NCBI RefSeq assembly: GCF_000967265.1
Contig: NZ_KQ033885.1
Span: 124,001-188,000, forward strand
Direction of reading: 5' to 3'
Source of the DNA: Bifidobacterium mellis
GTDB taxonomy: Bacteria; Actinomycetota; Actinomycetes; Actinomycetales; Bifidobacteriaceae
Length of the DNA: 64,000 nt
Positions 1 through 9,208 of the stretch are shown piece after piece (positions within the stretch are counted from its first letter, which is position 1; every line of letters begins with the position of its first letter). The position numbers were made by a program, and so were the translations under genes. Below the pieces are notes generated by a model. The model was given only the letters and a program-made list of their open reading frames with translations, had not been told where the DNA came from and searched no databases.

Positions 1-543
1 GACCGTGGTGATGACCCTGGAGTCCTCGCCCTCATGCAGGCAGTATCCGCTGGAGGCCGCAATTCGATCCCTGTCGATGATGACCCGCCATTCCTCATGG
101 ATGTTGGGCAGGTGGGTCTGGATGCGAATCAACGATTGCGGAGGGGCTGTCCGTAGATTGCGCTGCAGGTCTTCAAGGGTTCGTCGGGCTGCAGGCAGGC
201 CTGATACCCGGCCGGCAGCCAGCTGCGACCAGGGGCGCTGCCCCAGGCCCGATGGCAGTAGGCGCCAGGTCAGGATGGTCGCGGCCGTCACGGTCAGAAT
301 CCTGCGACCGGTCAGGGACTGGTCCAGCCCGTCCAGCCACATGGTCGGTGGCGCTGACAGGGCCCATGAGGGACGACCTTGGGAGGCCAGCCAGGCGTTC
401 TGGGCGATCAGGAGCCCCGGGGTGATCCATATGGCTTCCTTGGCGCCGACCCCCCGAACGGGTCCGAATCCATGGTGGTGATGCAGGATAATGCTCCGTT
501 GCCGAAGCGTGCCCTTGTTGCATGAATCGATTTGTTCGGCCAT
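1..543 (-). CDS. ATP-grasp-like protein, C-terminus outside window (partial)
   Basis: An open minus-strand frame starts at ATG 543 and runs off the left edge without a stop. The same frame is open back to a TAG at 664-666, but no usual start codon lies upstream of 543. The visible part reads as a real protein, with an HHHHGFGPVRG stretch near residue 25 and, close to the edge, EEWRVIIDRDRIAAS. The latter resembles the ATP-grasp beta-strand pattern of DUF4343-type proteins (W-R-x-(V/I)-x-x-x-R/G-x-I). It lies just downstream of the ABC ATPase gene and may share its transcript. The substrate is unknown. Competing frames in this GC-rich stretch are also open, so the family call is tentative. Confidence 0.5.
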   Translation of the reverse strand, partial: MAEQIDSCNKGTLRQRSIILHHHHGFGPVRGVGAKEAIWITPGLLIAQNAWLASQGRPSWALSAPPTMWLDGLDQSLTGRRILTVTAATILTWRLLPSGLGQRPWSQLAAGRVSGLPAARRTLEDLQRNLRTAPPQSLIRIQTHLPNIHEEWRVIIDRDRIAASSGYCLHEGEDSRVITTV

Positions 544-625
544 GACCCGGGGTATCCACTCCTCATGGGTGATGACCGAACAGACCAGTGCAGTGCCGTC
601 CGTCCCCGGCCCGGAAGGTCGGGGC

Positions 626-1633
626 TCAATCCACGATGAATCGGTCGTCGTAGGTACCCTCGTCTACGGTGTCCGAACCGCCCGAGGTCAGGATGATCAC
701 GGTGCAGTCATGACGGCGGGAGACCCGCTTCAGTGTGGCCAGCAGGGTGTCCCAGTCGCCAGGCTCCAGCCCCTCGGTGGGTTCGTCGGCGATGAGCACG
801 TCGCACTCGCAGCACAGTGCGCGGGCCACGGAGGCCAGACGGAAGTCCAGGTGTCCCAGATCAGCGGTCAGCGTGTCCTGCAGACGCTCCGGGAAGCCCA
901 CCTCGTCCAGCAGTTGACGGGCCAGATTGTCCTTGGGGCCCAGGAAGGTGCGCCCGCTGGCATCCATGGTGTAGACAAGATTCTGCACGGGGGTCAGGTC
1001 GCGTCTCAGGGCATCGGTGCCAAAGATGGCCCCGATCTGGTGGCCGCGATAGTCGGAGGCCAGCAACTGGCGTAGATCCGTGCCCCGGAAGAGCACGCTG
1101 CCCTGTGTGGGGGCGCGCAGGCCTGTCATCAGGGCCATCAGAGCGGCCCGTCCGGAAGGCGAGGTGGTCTCCACCGAGTAGATGCGGCGGCGCTGGAAAT
1201 CCAGATCGACATCGTCCAGGATCTGTTCGGGGCGGCCCTGAACCTTGCGCGTGTAATCCACATGCTTCAGGGAAAGCACGGGGTAGCCGCCAGGAACCAG
1301 CACCCGTTGGTCATCGGTCTCCAATAGCGGGTCCTCCTGATCGCCGTCGAGATCTTCGGCATCTTCATGCTCGATGACCACGTTGAAGGCAGCCGGTGAG
1401 GCATCTTCTTCCGAAGAATCATCCACCTCGGACTTTTCATCCGTCTCAGCGGTTGCTTCTTCCCCGGATTCGGGCAGCGGTTCGGCGCTGGTGTTCTCGT
1501 CGGTCTTTTGCTCAGCGTCGGCCGCAGGCCGAGCGGGTTGCTTCTGACCGGGCGTTGTCTGGTCAGCGGCCGTGGATGCAGCCTTTTCCTGGGACTTTTC
1601 GTCCGGCTGCTGGTCCGATGTCTTTTCGCTCAT
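626..1633 (-). CDS. ABC transporter ATP-binding protein with degenerate catalytic motifs
   Basis: 335 residues. The first ~110 are acidic, low-complexity (rich in E, D, S, T, A, Q) and not part of an ABC fold. The rest follows the MacB/LolD layout, but the nucleotide-binding motifs are eroded. The Walker A position reads SPSGRAAL, with no Gly-Lys-Ser/Thr. The Q-loop reads IGAIFGTD without Gln. The signature position reads LGHLDFRLA instead of LSGGQ. The H-loop reads ILTSG without His. Only Walker B (VLIADEPTEG) is intact. Its start overlaps the permease stop by 4 bases (ATGA), so the two are translationally coupled. It probably binds nucleotide poorly and may be structural or regulatory. The frame itself is unbroken. 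Confidence 0.85.
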   Translation of the reverse strand: MSEKTSDQQPDEKSQEKAASTAADQTTPGQKQPARPAADAEQKTDENTSAEPLPESGEEATAETDEKSEVDDSSEEDASPAAFNVVIEHEDAEDLDGDQEDPLLETDDQRVLVPGGYPVLSLKHVDYTRKVQGRPEQILDDVDLDFQRRRIYSVETTSPSGRAALMALMTGLRAPTQGSVLFRGTDLRQLLASDYRGHQIGAIFGTDALRRDLTPVQNLVYTMDASGRTFLGPKDNLARQLLDEVGFPERLQDTLTADLGHLDFRLASVARALCCECDVLIADEPTEGLEPGDWDTLLATLKRVSRRHDCTVIILTSGGSDTVDEGTYDDRFIVD

Positions 1634-2865
1634 GCCTCATCCTCCAGGTCGTTGGTGTATAGCTGGGCGGTTCTGAAGGCCGCCACCCTGGTGGCTGCCG
1701 CCAGGGCGAGGACCAGGCAGACGGCCAGGCCAATCAGGATCATCTTCCAGATCAGACCGGCATGAGGCATGCTGGCCAGGCTTCCCAGCCGGAAGAGCGA
1801 CCGGCCCAGCGGTCGGCTGATCGCGGCGCCCAGCGCCAGGCCCAGGGCCAGTCCGGGTAGGGTGGACAAGAGGGTCTCCAGGGCGAACTGCCAGCCCAGC
1901 CGGGCCTTGTGGACTCCAATGGTGACAGCCATGCCGATTTCGTTGGCGCGGCCGCGCAGCATGAGAAACAGGCAGCCCAGCAGAATCAGTCCGCCCAGCA
2001 GGCAGACCAGGATGATGGTGGTTCGCGCCTGGTCGGCAGCCTGGTGGACCGGCTCCATCCGCCGCTGGTAGTCCTTCAGGCTGGGAGAGTCGATGTCGTA
2101 CTGCGAGGCCTTGAGCCCGTCCTTGCGCAGTTCCTTGATGAACTTATGGTAGGTGCTCGGCGAATCCAGGACGAAGGCCACCAGTAGTTCATGGCCAGGG
2201 TCTCCCGGCTTGCTGGCCGTATCCAGCCCCAGCATGGCAAAGGTGGGATAGGCCGTGTAAATGGCCCGGTCGGCTGCCTGGCCGGCGGCCTTGCGGTAGT
2301 GATAGATGCCCGAGACGGTCAGCTTGACCTGCTGATCCTCCTGGCGGGGATCCTTGATGGTCAGGGTGTCGCCCACTTTGAGCTTGTTGGCCCGTGCCAT
2401 CTGCTTGGAGATCAGCACGGTCTGGGTGCCTGAGACATTCTGCGAGGCGTAGTCCAGTCCCTTGCCCTGGTCCAGCACGAAGGGGCCGTGAGGCAGGGTG
2501 GGCTCGGCCGCCTTGTCGGAGACGCCCACCAGGGAGTAGCTGCCTGACTGGGGCAATCCCTCCGGGTCGATGTTCGCGGTCTCATGGAAGTAGGCCTTGT
2601 ACTGCATGCCATCCATCTGCAGGCGCTGGGCGTACTTGGAATACTCGTTCCAGCCCAGGGGGGACGCCTTGGTCCCCTTGCGTGGGCTGATGACGGCATC
2701 CACCTGTTGGGATTCGTAGTCGGTGGTACGTGCCTTGGTGTCAGCCTGGAGCACGGTGGCCGCCGTCGTGGCCAGTGCCGTCACGACCAGGCAGGTCAGA
2801 ACCATGACCAGGCTCCGCGCCGCATGCCGCTTGATGGTGAACCAGGCGTTCTTGAGAACGAACAT
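1630..2865 (-). CDS. FtsX/MacB-type ABC transporter permease
   Basis: 411 residues, cytoplasmic membrane. An N-terminal membrane segment (about residues 15-40) is followed by a large extracytoplasmic domain (about 45-275) and three C-terminal membrane helices (about 283-303, 330-352, 373-393). This is the MacB_PCD plus FtsX arrangement, close to the usual ~400 residues for one subunit. Such permeases work mechanically in export of lipids, peptides or drugs, or in lipoprotein release; the substrate cannot be read here. It is first in the pair with the degenerate ATPase, and a GGAAGG-like Shine-Dalgarno precedes ATG 2865. A single permease would have to homodimerise. Confidence 0.85.
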   Translation of the reverse strand: MFVLKNAWFTIKRHAARSLVMVLTCLVVTALATTAATVLQADTKARTTDYESQQVDAVISPRKGTKASPLGWNEYSKYAQRLQMDGMQYKAYFHETANIDPEGLPQSGSYSLVGVSDKAAEPTLPHGPFVLDQGKGLDYASQNVSGTQTVLISKQMARANKLKVGDTLTIKDPRQEDQQVKLTVSGIYHYRKAAGQAADRAIYTAYPTFAMLGLDTASKPGDPGHELLVAFVLDSPSTYHKFIKELRKDGLKASQYDIDSPSLKDYQRRMEPVHQAADQARTTIILVCLLGGLILLGCLFLMLRGRANEIGMAVTIGVHKARLGWQFALETLLSTLPGLALGLALGAAISRPLGRSLFRLGSLASMPHAGLIWKMILIGLAVCLVLALAAATRVAAFRTAQLYTNDLEDEA

Positions 2866-2966
2866 GACACCCTTCCTGATAGCGTTCCAGGGATGACCGG
2901 GCGGCCCACGATGGCAGGCCTTAAGTCCGGTCGTCGTCCTCCAGTCTAGCCAGGGACGCTCCCAAG

Positions 2967-4439
2967 CTAGCGGTGCGAACTTGGAGCTTGCTGAATGTCT
3001 TGCTCGGCCTCTGGCTGCTCGGCGTGGGAGAAGTTGCGCACTTTCAGGGATACGGCCAGAGCGGCCAGAATCAGCACCAGGGTGAAGATCAATCCGTAGT
3101 GGGTGCCCCTGGTGAAGGCCTGGGCTTTATCAACTCCGGCTGCCTGCCCTTCGCCCATGGCCAGCAGGGAGGTGGTGATGGCCGTGGCCACGGCTCCTAC
3201 AATCTGCTGCATGGTGTTGATGATGGTGCTCCCGTCGCCGGACTGCGGTCCGCTCAGAGAGTTGAGCGCGTAGGTCTGGGCCGGTGACATGGCCAGGGGG
3301 CAGCCGATCATGAGGATGATGTGGGCCGCCACCACCAGGGCCACAGGGGTGTGCGGGCCGGTGAACAGGAGGATGACCGTACCCACCAGTGCGATGAGGA
3401 ATCCGCAGCGGACGGGCATACGGGCCCCGAAGCCGTCATAGAGCCGGCCGGCGAAGGCCGAGACCAGGGCGTTGATGGCCCCGCCGGGCAGCATGAGGAT
3501 GCCGGTCATGGCCACGGGCAGGAGCAGCCCCCGCTGCAGGAACTGGGGCAGCAGATACATGGAGGAGAGGATGACTGCGAAGTCCAGCATGACCAGGGTG
3601 GCTCCGTAACGGAAGGCCGGGATGGAGAAGATGCGCAGGTTGAGCACCGGGTGCTCCAGGCCCAGCTGACGACGAATATAGAGGACCAGGGCTACGAGGG
3701 CCACAACCAGGATAATCAGGGTGACGGGGGAGAGCCATCCGTACCGGCTGGCCAGGCTGACTCCTGCCACCAGTCCGCCGAAGCCGACAATGGACTCCAG
3801 AATAGAGGCCAGGTCGGGCCGCTGATGGGTGATGGTCCCTACATTCTTCAGGAAGCCGACGGCGAAGATCAGGGCTACAACCAGGAATGGGGTGAAGAAC
3901 CAGAAGATCCAGTGCCAGGTCAGCTTGCCCAAAATGATTCCGGTCAGGGTCGGGCCGATGGCGGGGGCGAACATGATGACCAGGGCGCACATGCCCATGA
4001 CCGTGCCCAGTCGCGCCGGCGGGAAGATCAGCATGGCTACGGTGAACATGAGCGGCAGGATCAGGCCGGTGCCGATGCCCTGGATCAGCCGTCCTGTCAG
4101 AAGGACAGGGAAGGTGGGGGCCATGGCCGAAACAACCGAGCCGGCCAGGAAGGCGACCAGGCCGAAGATCACGGTCTGCCTGGTGGTGAACCACTTGGAG
4201 ATCAGACTGGAGAAGGGCAGGACGATGCCGATGACCAGCATGTATCCCGTGACCAGCCACTGCACGGTGGCAGCGGGGATCCGGAAGCTTTCCATCAGGT
4301 TGGGCAGGGCGATATTGAGCGAGGTCTCGCTCAGCATGCCCACGAAGGCCCCGATCATCAGCGCGGCGATGGCCGGCCAGGGATGGGGGACGGCCGGGCG
4401 TGACCGGTGAACGGAGGCAGAGGTGGACGTGTTTTGCAC
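2967..4439 (-). CDS. MFS drug efflux transporter, DHA2 (EmrB/QacA) type
   Basis: About 490 residues with 14 predicted membrane helices. Hallmarks are NIALPNL in helix 1, the loop 2-3 region, and the antiporter motif C-like segment AFAPAIGPTLTG in helix 5. It should export hydrophobic compounds by proton antiport. The start chosen is GTG 4439, which has a good AAGGAGA nine bases upstream. An in-frame ATG at 4511 would overlap the start of the divergent helicase gene and has no ribosome site. With GTG 4439 and helicase start 4600, a normal ~160-bp divergent promoter region remains. The downstream end lies ~100 bp from the ABC permease start, so it is probably a separate unit. Confidence 0.88.
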   Translation of the reverse strand: MQNTSTSASVHRSRPAVPHPWPAIAALMIGAFVGMLSETSLNIALPNLMESFRIPAATVQWLVTGYMLVIGIVLPFSSLISKWFTTRQTVIFGLVAFLAGSVVSAMAPTFPVLLTGRLIQGIGTGLILPLMFTVAMLIFPPARLGTVMGMCALVIMFAPAIGPTLTGIILGKLTWHWIFWFFTPFLVVALIFAVGFLKNVGTITHQRPDLASILESIVGFGGLVAGVSLASRYGWLSPVTLIILVVALVALVLYIRRQLGLEHPVLNLRIFSIPAFRYGATLVMLDFAVILSSMYLLPQFLQRGLLLPVAMTGILMLPGGAINALVSAFAGRLYDGFGARMPVRCGFLIALVGTVILLFTGPHTPVALVVAAHIILMIGCPLAMSPAQTYALNSLSGPQSGDGSTIINTMQQIVGAVATAITTSLLAMGEGQAAGVDKAQAFTRGTHYGLIFTLVLILAALAVSLKVRNFSHAEQPEAEQDIQQAPSSHR

Positions 4440-4599
4440 GATAATGATCTCCTTCTTCAGACAAACAGCACGCCATCTTAGGGAGACGGTCATTTTTTCG
4501 TAAGTCGGCATGTCTACTCGCTTCGCCGAAGGCGTGCCACATCTGGACGGAAAAGGTTATGCTCGGGAATGGTCGTCAGAGACCATAAGGAGGGTGTGT

Positions 4600-7500
4600 G
4601 TGGATTGGCATGCAGCGGTCTACGGGTCAAGAGCGGGTGGTTCAGGAGGCCATGGCTTCTATGATCCGGGCGACGAGGAGGAGGGACGGACCTTTGGCGA
4701 CCCGGACACCATCTCTGACGCCGCTCTGCGTCGGTTGGGCGGCAAGGCCTATTTCCGTGCCCATCAACTGCTGGATGACCGCCGCTTTACAGACCTGCGC
4801 CTGCGGCACCTGGGGGCTTTGACCGTTCTCAAGGGGCGTGTGCCCGCCACCTATCAGCCGGATGGCGACTGCATGGTTCAGGCTCGGCTGGACGAGCAGG
4901 CCCATCGGGTCATCGACTCCTCCTGCACCTGCCGGGCATTTGGGCGTCAGGGTCCTGCTTGCAAGCATGTAGTCGCCCTGATCATGGCCTACAACGAGTC
5001 CAGTCAGGCCTTTTCGGGATCGGATGACTGGACCGGAGACCAGGGTAGGTCCCGGTCCACCCGATCGACCTCGGGACCCCTGGCGGCCTACATGCACCGG
5101 CAGGAGGGTCGGCGGCGGCAGGCCTTCCGTGACCGCCAGCTGAACCTGCTCAAGCAGGAGAACGGTCCGGTCGGCGGCCGTCACCTGCCCATCGGATCGG
5201 TCGGGCTGATTCCCGACCTGACCAGTGAACGCGGTGGCTGGTTGGTCCGTCTGCACATCACCCTGTCCTCACACGGGGTCGCCTACCTGGTCAAGGACCT
5301 CCCGGCCCTGCTGCGCGCCGTGGATCAGGGCGAATTCATGTCTTACGGTCGGCGGCTGGCCTTCATCCACTCCCGTGACACCTTTGACGACCGGGCCCAG
5401 GCTCTGCTGACCATTCTGGAAAGGGCCGGCGCCATCCGCCGTAGCCTGGCCGAACAGGAGGGGGGCATGCGCCGCCGTCTTACACGCGCAGGGTTGGCGG
5501 GGATCCGGCTTAGCGACGACGAGGTGGCGCAGATCCTCGACCTGTTTGTGGATTCCGGGCTCACCCTGGACTACACGCCTCCCGAGGACTCCTTCCTGCA
5601 GACCATGCCTGCCCCGGTGGTCGGCGGAGACCCGGACCCGGGTATCGCGGTCAGCAAGGAGGCGGACGGCTATCGAATCACCCATGCCCTGGCCGTGGAG
5701 CGCTTCATCCTAGGCCAGGCCTCTTCCTTCGTTATCGTGCGCCCCTCGCAGCCGGGCTTAGGGCTGGATCCGGGGCCGGTCATCCACCGTTGTAGCGCGC
5801 GTTTCATGCGTCATCGGGACCTGTTGGAGACCCTCTGCCGCCCTGGCGAGGATCGGGATCTGCATCTGGATGCAGACGACCTGGACCTGTTCGCCCGGAC
5901 CGTCCTTCCCGACTTGGATCAGGGTGCCCAGGAAGGATCAGGGCTCTCCGCCAGTCTGCCCGAGGAGCTGGATGCCCGGCGACGGCCACCCTGCAGGATC
6001 GAGCTTTATTTGGACAGGGATCGGCAGGGGGTCAGCTGCGATCTCAAGGCCCGCTATGGGGACCGTCTTCTGTCCGTCGGCGCTGACCCTGCCTCGGAGG
6101 ATGAACCCGGCAGGGACCGGGAGAGCGAGTCTTTGGCCCGGCAGACGGTCCGCCGCTATTTCCCCCTGATGGAGGAGGGATTGGCCCGCATCCCCGAGGA
6201 GAATGAGGAGGCCATCCACACCCTGCTGACCCGGGGCCTGCCCGTGCTCAAGGGCCTGGGACGGGTCTTCTCCACCCCGGCCTTCGACGGGTTGAGCGTC
6301 GTCTCTCATCCTCAGATCCGCGTGGGTGTGAGGGTGCGCTCCGGTCTGGTCGAGATTTCGCCCATCGCCGATGAGGTACGGCCCGAGGAGGCCGCTGCCA
6401 TTCTGGCCGATCATCGCCGTCGTCGGCGCTTCCATCGCCTGCGCAACGGGGCCTTCGTCGAGTTGGCTGATCTGAATACCGAGGCTGTGGACACCCTGGC
6501 TGAAGATCTGGGTATCGACCCGGCTGATCTGGCCAAGGGGCCGGTCCGTGTGCCTGAATTTCAGCTCGGCTACCTGGATGCGTTGGTGCCCGAGCAGGAC
6601 CGTGATTCCAGCTTCCGCGATTACCTGAAGGATCGCAAGCCTGACCCTCAGGGGTTCAGGGTCCCCGACGGGCTGCGCGGGAGGCTCAGACCCTACCAGG
6701 TCGAAGGGCTGCGTTGGCTATGTACCCTGAGCGACCGCGGATTCGGCGGTATTCTGGCCGACGAGATGGGTCTAGGCAAGACCATACAGATGCTGGCCTA
6801 CCTGCTCTCCCGTCGGGATCAGGCCAGGGATCGGGGGCCTTCGCTGATTGTCTGTCCGGCCTCCTTGGTCTACAACTGGGAGGCTGAGTGCCGCCGTTTT
6901 ACGCCGGATCTGCGGGTGGCGGTCCTGGCCGGAGGGCGCAGCCAGCGTCAGGATCTGCTGGATCAGGCCAGGTCCTACGACCTGCTGATTACTTCATATG
7001 ACCTGCTCAGGAGGGACCTGGACCGGTATCGGAGCCTGCCCTGGTATGCCTTGGTCTTGGACGAGGCCCAGTACATCAAGAACCATGCCACCAAGGCCGC
7101 CCGGGCCGTACGCGCTCTGGACAGCCTGCACCGGTTCGCCCTGACCGGTACACCCATCGAGAACCGGCTTTCCGAGCTTTGGAGCATCTTCGACTTCCTG
7201 ATGCCGGGGATATTGGGTCCCTACTCCCGGTTCAGGGACCGCTTCGAAATGCCCATACTCAGCGGCGATCAGGATGCCCAGTCCCGGCTCCAGGCCCTGG
7301 TTGGACCCTTCATTCTGCGCCGGCTGAAGTCACAGGTGCTGACGGATCTGCCCGAGAAGATCGAAAACGTGATCAGCGTGCCCCTGCAGGGTCGTCAGCG
7401 CAAGCTTTATGCGGCTCTGGAGCAGGAGCTGAGGGCCACGCTCAACAAGGAAAGGGATCAGGAGTACGAGGTCGGTAAAATCCAGGTGCTGGCCCAGCTG

Positions 7501-8094
7501 ACCAGGCTGCGGGAGGTCTGCTGCGATCCGCGTCTGGTCTACCAGGATCAGGGTCGGGACCGGCGCGGCGAGTCGGCCAAACTGGATGCCATCGAGGATC
7601 TGGTGGTCTCCTGCCAGGATGCCGGGCGTAAGATGCTGATCTTCTCCCAGTTCACCTCCTACCTGGACCTGATAGCCCAGCGGCTCCGTCGGCTGGATGT
7701 GACTTACGACCTGATCACCGGCGCCACATCCAAGAAGCGGCGGCTGGAGCTGGTGGAACAGTTCAATAGGGATGCCACGCCGGTTTTCCTGATTTCTCTG
7801 AAGGCCGGCAATACCGGGCTCAACCTGACCGGAGCCTGCGTGGTGGTCCATGCGGACCCCTGGTGGAACGCCGCAGCCCAGGAGCAGGCCAACGACCGCG
7901 CCCACCGGATCGGTCAGACCCAGGACGTCAACGTCTACCAGGTCGTCGCCAAGGACACCATCGAGGAACGCATCCTCAACCTGCAGCACAGCAAGAGCGA
8001 CCTGGCCTCGCGCTTCGTCGATTCGGCCGCATCCACCGGTGCCGCAGGCGTGGCCAGGCTGAGCAGAAAGGACCTCCTGGACCTGCTGGGTTGA
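4600..8094 (+). CDS. SNF2-family helicase with N-terminal SWIM zinc finger
   Basis: 1164 residues from GTG 4600, which sits 6 bases after a perfect AGGAGG; an in-frame ATG at 4510 lacks a ribosome site. A SWIM zinc motif (CTC, then CKH) is at about residues 108-122. A long middle region of bacterial SNF2 type follows, then the SNF2 motor: Walker A DEMGLGKT near residue 724, DEAQ near 821, LTGTPIENR near 849, and the C-terminal helicase motif QANDRAHRIGQ near 1100. The family uses ATP to translocate on double-stranded DNA and remodel protein-DNA complexes; bacterial SWIM-SNF2 proteins (HepA/RapA-like) are poorly understood. No restriction or methylase partner is adjacent, so a housekeeping role is more likely than defence. 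Confidence 0.92.
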   Translation: MDWHAAVYGSRAGGSGGHGFYDPGDEEEGRTFGDPDTISDAALRRLGGKAYFRAHQLLDDRRFTDLRLRHLGALTVLKGRVPATYQPDGDCMVQARLDEQAHRVIDSSCTCRAFGRQGPACKHVVALIMAYNESSQAFSGSDDWTGDQGRSRSTRSTSGPLAAYMHRQEGRRRQAFRDRQLNLLKQENGPVGGRHLPIGSVGLIPDLTSERGGWLVRLHITLSSHGVAYLVKDLPALLRAVDQGEFMSYGRRLAFIHSRDTFDDRAQALLTILERAGAIRRSLAEQEGGMRRRLTRAGLAGIRLSDDEVAQILDLFVDSGLTLDYTPPEDSFLQTMPAPVVGGDPDPGIAVSKEADGYRITHALAVERFILGQASSFVIVRPSQPGLGLDPGPVIHRCSARFMRHRDLLETLCRPGEDRDLHLDADDLDLFARTVLPDLDQGAQEGSGLSASLPEELDARRRPPCRIELYLDRDRQGVSCDLKARYGDRLLSVGADPASEDEPGRDRESESLARQTVRRYFPLMEEGLARIPEENEEAIHTLLTRGLPVLKGLGRVFSTPAFDGLSVVSHPQIRVGVRVRSGLVEISPIADEVRPEEAAAILADHRRRRRFHRLRNGAFVELADLNTEAVDTLAEDLGIDPADLAKGPVRVPEFQLGYLDALVPEQDRDSSFRDYLKDRKPDPQGFRVPDGLRGRLRPYQVEGLRWLCTLSDRGFGGILADEMGLGKTIQMLAYLLSRRDQARDRGPSLIVCPASLVYNWEAECRRFTPDLRVAVLAGGRSQRQDLLDQARSYDLLITSYDLLRRDLDRYRSLPWYALVLDEAQYIKNHATKAARAVRALDSLHRFALTGTPIENRLSELWSIFDFLMPGILGPYSRFRDRFEMPILSGDQDAQSRLQALVGPFILRRLKSQVLTDLPEKIENVISVPLQGRQRKLYAALEQELRATLNKERDQEYEVGKIQVLAQLTRLREVCCDPRLVYQDQGRDRRGESAKLDAIEDLVVSCQDAGRKMLIFSQFTSYLDLIAQRLRRLDVTYDLITGATSKKRRLELVEQFNRDATPVFLISLKAGNTGLNLTGACVVVHADPWWNAAAQEQANDRAHRIGQTQDVNVYQVVAKDTIEERILNLQHSKSDLASRFVDSAASTGAAGVARLSRKDLLDLLG

Positions 8095-8354
8095 TTGTGA
8101 TCGCGTCTGGATGTGGATCCACTCGAATCCAATAGTCAGTGGCCTTGAATGTAGTGGCATCATCGATGGCGAGACACCTGGGCCACGGATCCGGTTACTC
8201 TTGACCCAGTAGTCAAATCGAAAGACTATATGTAAGAACGGATTGACGGCAGCCTCACTGGTGGGTTTGGCGGTTTGGTGGCAGTCGATTCTTCGGGTTA
8301 TGGGAGCCTGGCCACTTTCAGCTCCTTTGATTACAGGGAGCTAAAGGAGAGAGC

Positions 8355-9125
8355 ATGATCAGCGGCGTGCAGATGTTCTGGTCAGAGTTCATGGGCACGG
8401 CCCTTATGATGGCCATCGCTTTCATGGTCGCAGCCAGCAGGTCGCTCCCCAAGACAGGGGCCTATCGAGCCGACTGGATCAACGCCTCGTTGGGCTGGGG
8501 TCTTGCTGTCTATGTAGGCGTATATGCGGGGTGGAGAACGGGCGGCCATCTCAATCCGGCGGTGACGCTTGCCAGGGTGGTCGGTCACTGGATTGATCCA
8601 CAGGCGACCTTGAACGGCCTGGCCATGGGCAAGGGCGGCATTCCGGTCACCTTGGCCAATGTGGCCATCTTCATTTCCGCCCAGTTCCTGGGGGCTTTCT
8701 TCGGTACCTGCCTGGGCTACCTGGGCACTCGCAAGCATTTCGAACTTCCGACCGATACAGATACCAAACTCATGGTTTTCTGCACCAAACCGGCCATACG
8801 TTCGAATTTCTGGAATCTGGCATCGGAGGCCATCGGCACGGCCATCCTGGTTACCTGGGTTTTCCTCAATGGAGGGACGCCCACCCAGGTCGGGCCCCTG
8901 GGCGTGGCCCTGGTCATCACGGTTCTGGTCATGGCCTTGGGTGGTGTTTCTGGTGCGGCTATGAATCCCGCACGTGACTTTTCCTCTCGATTGGCTTACT
9001 GCCTTCTGCCCATGTCCGGCAAGAAGGATGCGGACTGGAGCTACGCCTAGATACCCTTCGTCGGGCCGATCGTCGGAGCCTGCATCGGCGTGTTAGCGCC
9101 TGCCTGGATGGGGCTTCTGCCTTGA
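8355..9125 (+). pseudogene. MIP-family aquaglyceroporin with in-frame TAG near C-terminus
   Basis: ATG 8355 follows AAAGGAGAGAGC. The protein has both family NPA boxes, HLNPAVTL near residue 64 and AAMNPARD near 202; the Asp after NPAR is typical of glycerol facilitators. The frame stops at TAG 9048-9050 after 231 residues (…DWSYA). The same frame continues at once with IPFVGPIVGACIGVLAPAW to a TGA at 9123-9125. That is the conserved last transmembrane helix of the family, so the likely ancestral codon was TGG (Trp). The truncated channel lacks helix 6 and is probably misfolded, although read-through or an assembly error could restore 256 residues. A glycerol or small-solute channel role is inferred from the family. 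Confidence 0.8.
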
Positions 9126-9137
9126 TTGTCGACATGG

Positions 9138-9162
9138 AAAAGCCCCTGGCCCTGTCAGGGGG
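9138..9162 (-). terminator. Intergenic hairpin between convergent genes
   Basis: CCCCTG at 9143-9148 pairs with CAGGGG at 9156-9162. Read on the minus strand, the stem is followed by GCTTTTCC. It can end transcription of the unknown gene at 9209-9625 and perhaps that of the aquaglyceroporin gene from the other side. Confidence 0.5.
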
Positions 9163-9208
9163 TTATTACGACAGGACCGGGGGTCGAGTTGGTCAAGGTG
9201 GTTCGAGC

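Noticed and set aside
626-1633. Broken ABC ATPase (pseudogene)
   Set aside because: The frame is continuous and overlaps the permease gene in the usual coupled manner, so it is kept as a CDS with degenerate motifs.
3321-4403. 360-codon plus-strand ORF rich in Gly, Glu, Asp and Gln
   Set aside because: It is exactly antisense to the DHA2 transporter; its odd composition is what hydrophobic codons give on the other strand.
4509-4512. Overlapping divergent start codons (ATG on both strands)
   Set aside because: Both genes have better downstream starts with real Shine-Dalgarno sequences (GTG 4439 minus, GTG 4600 plus), leaving a normal promoter region.
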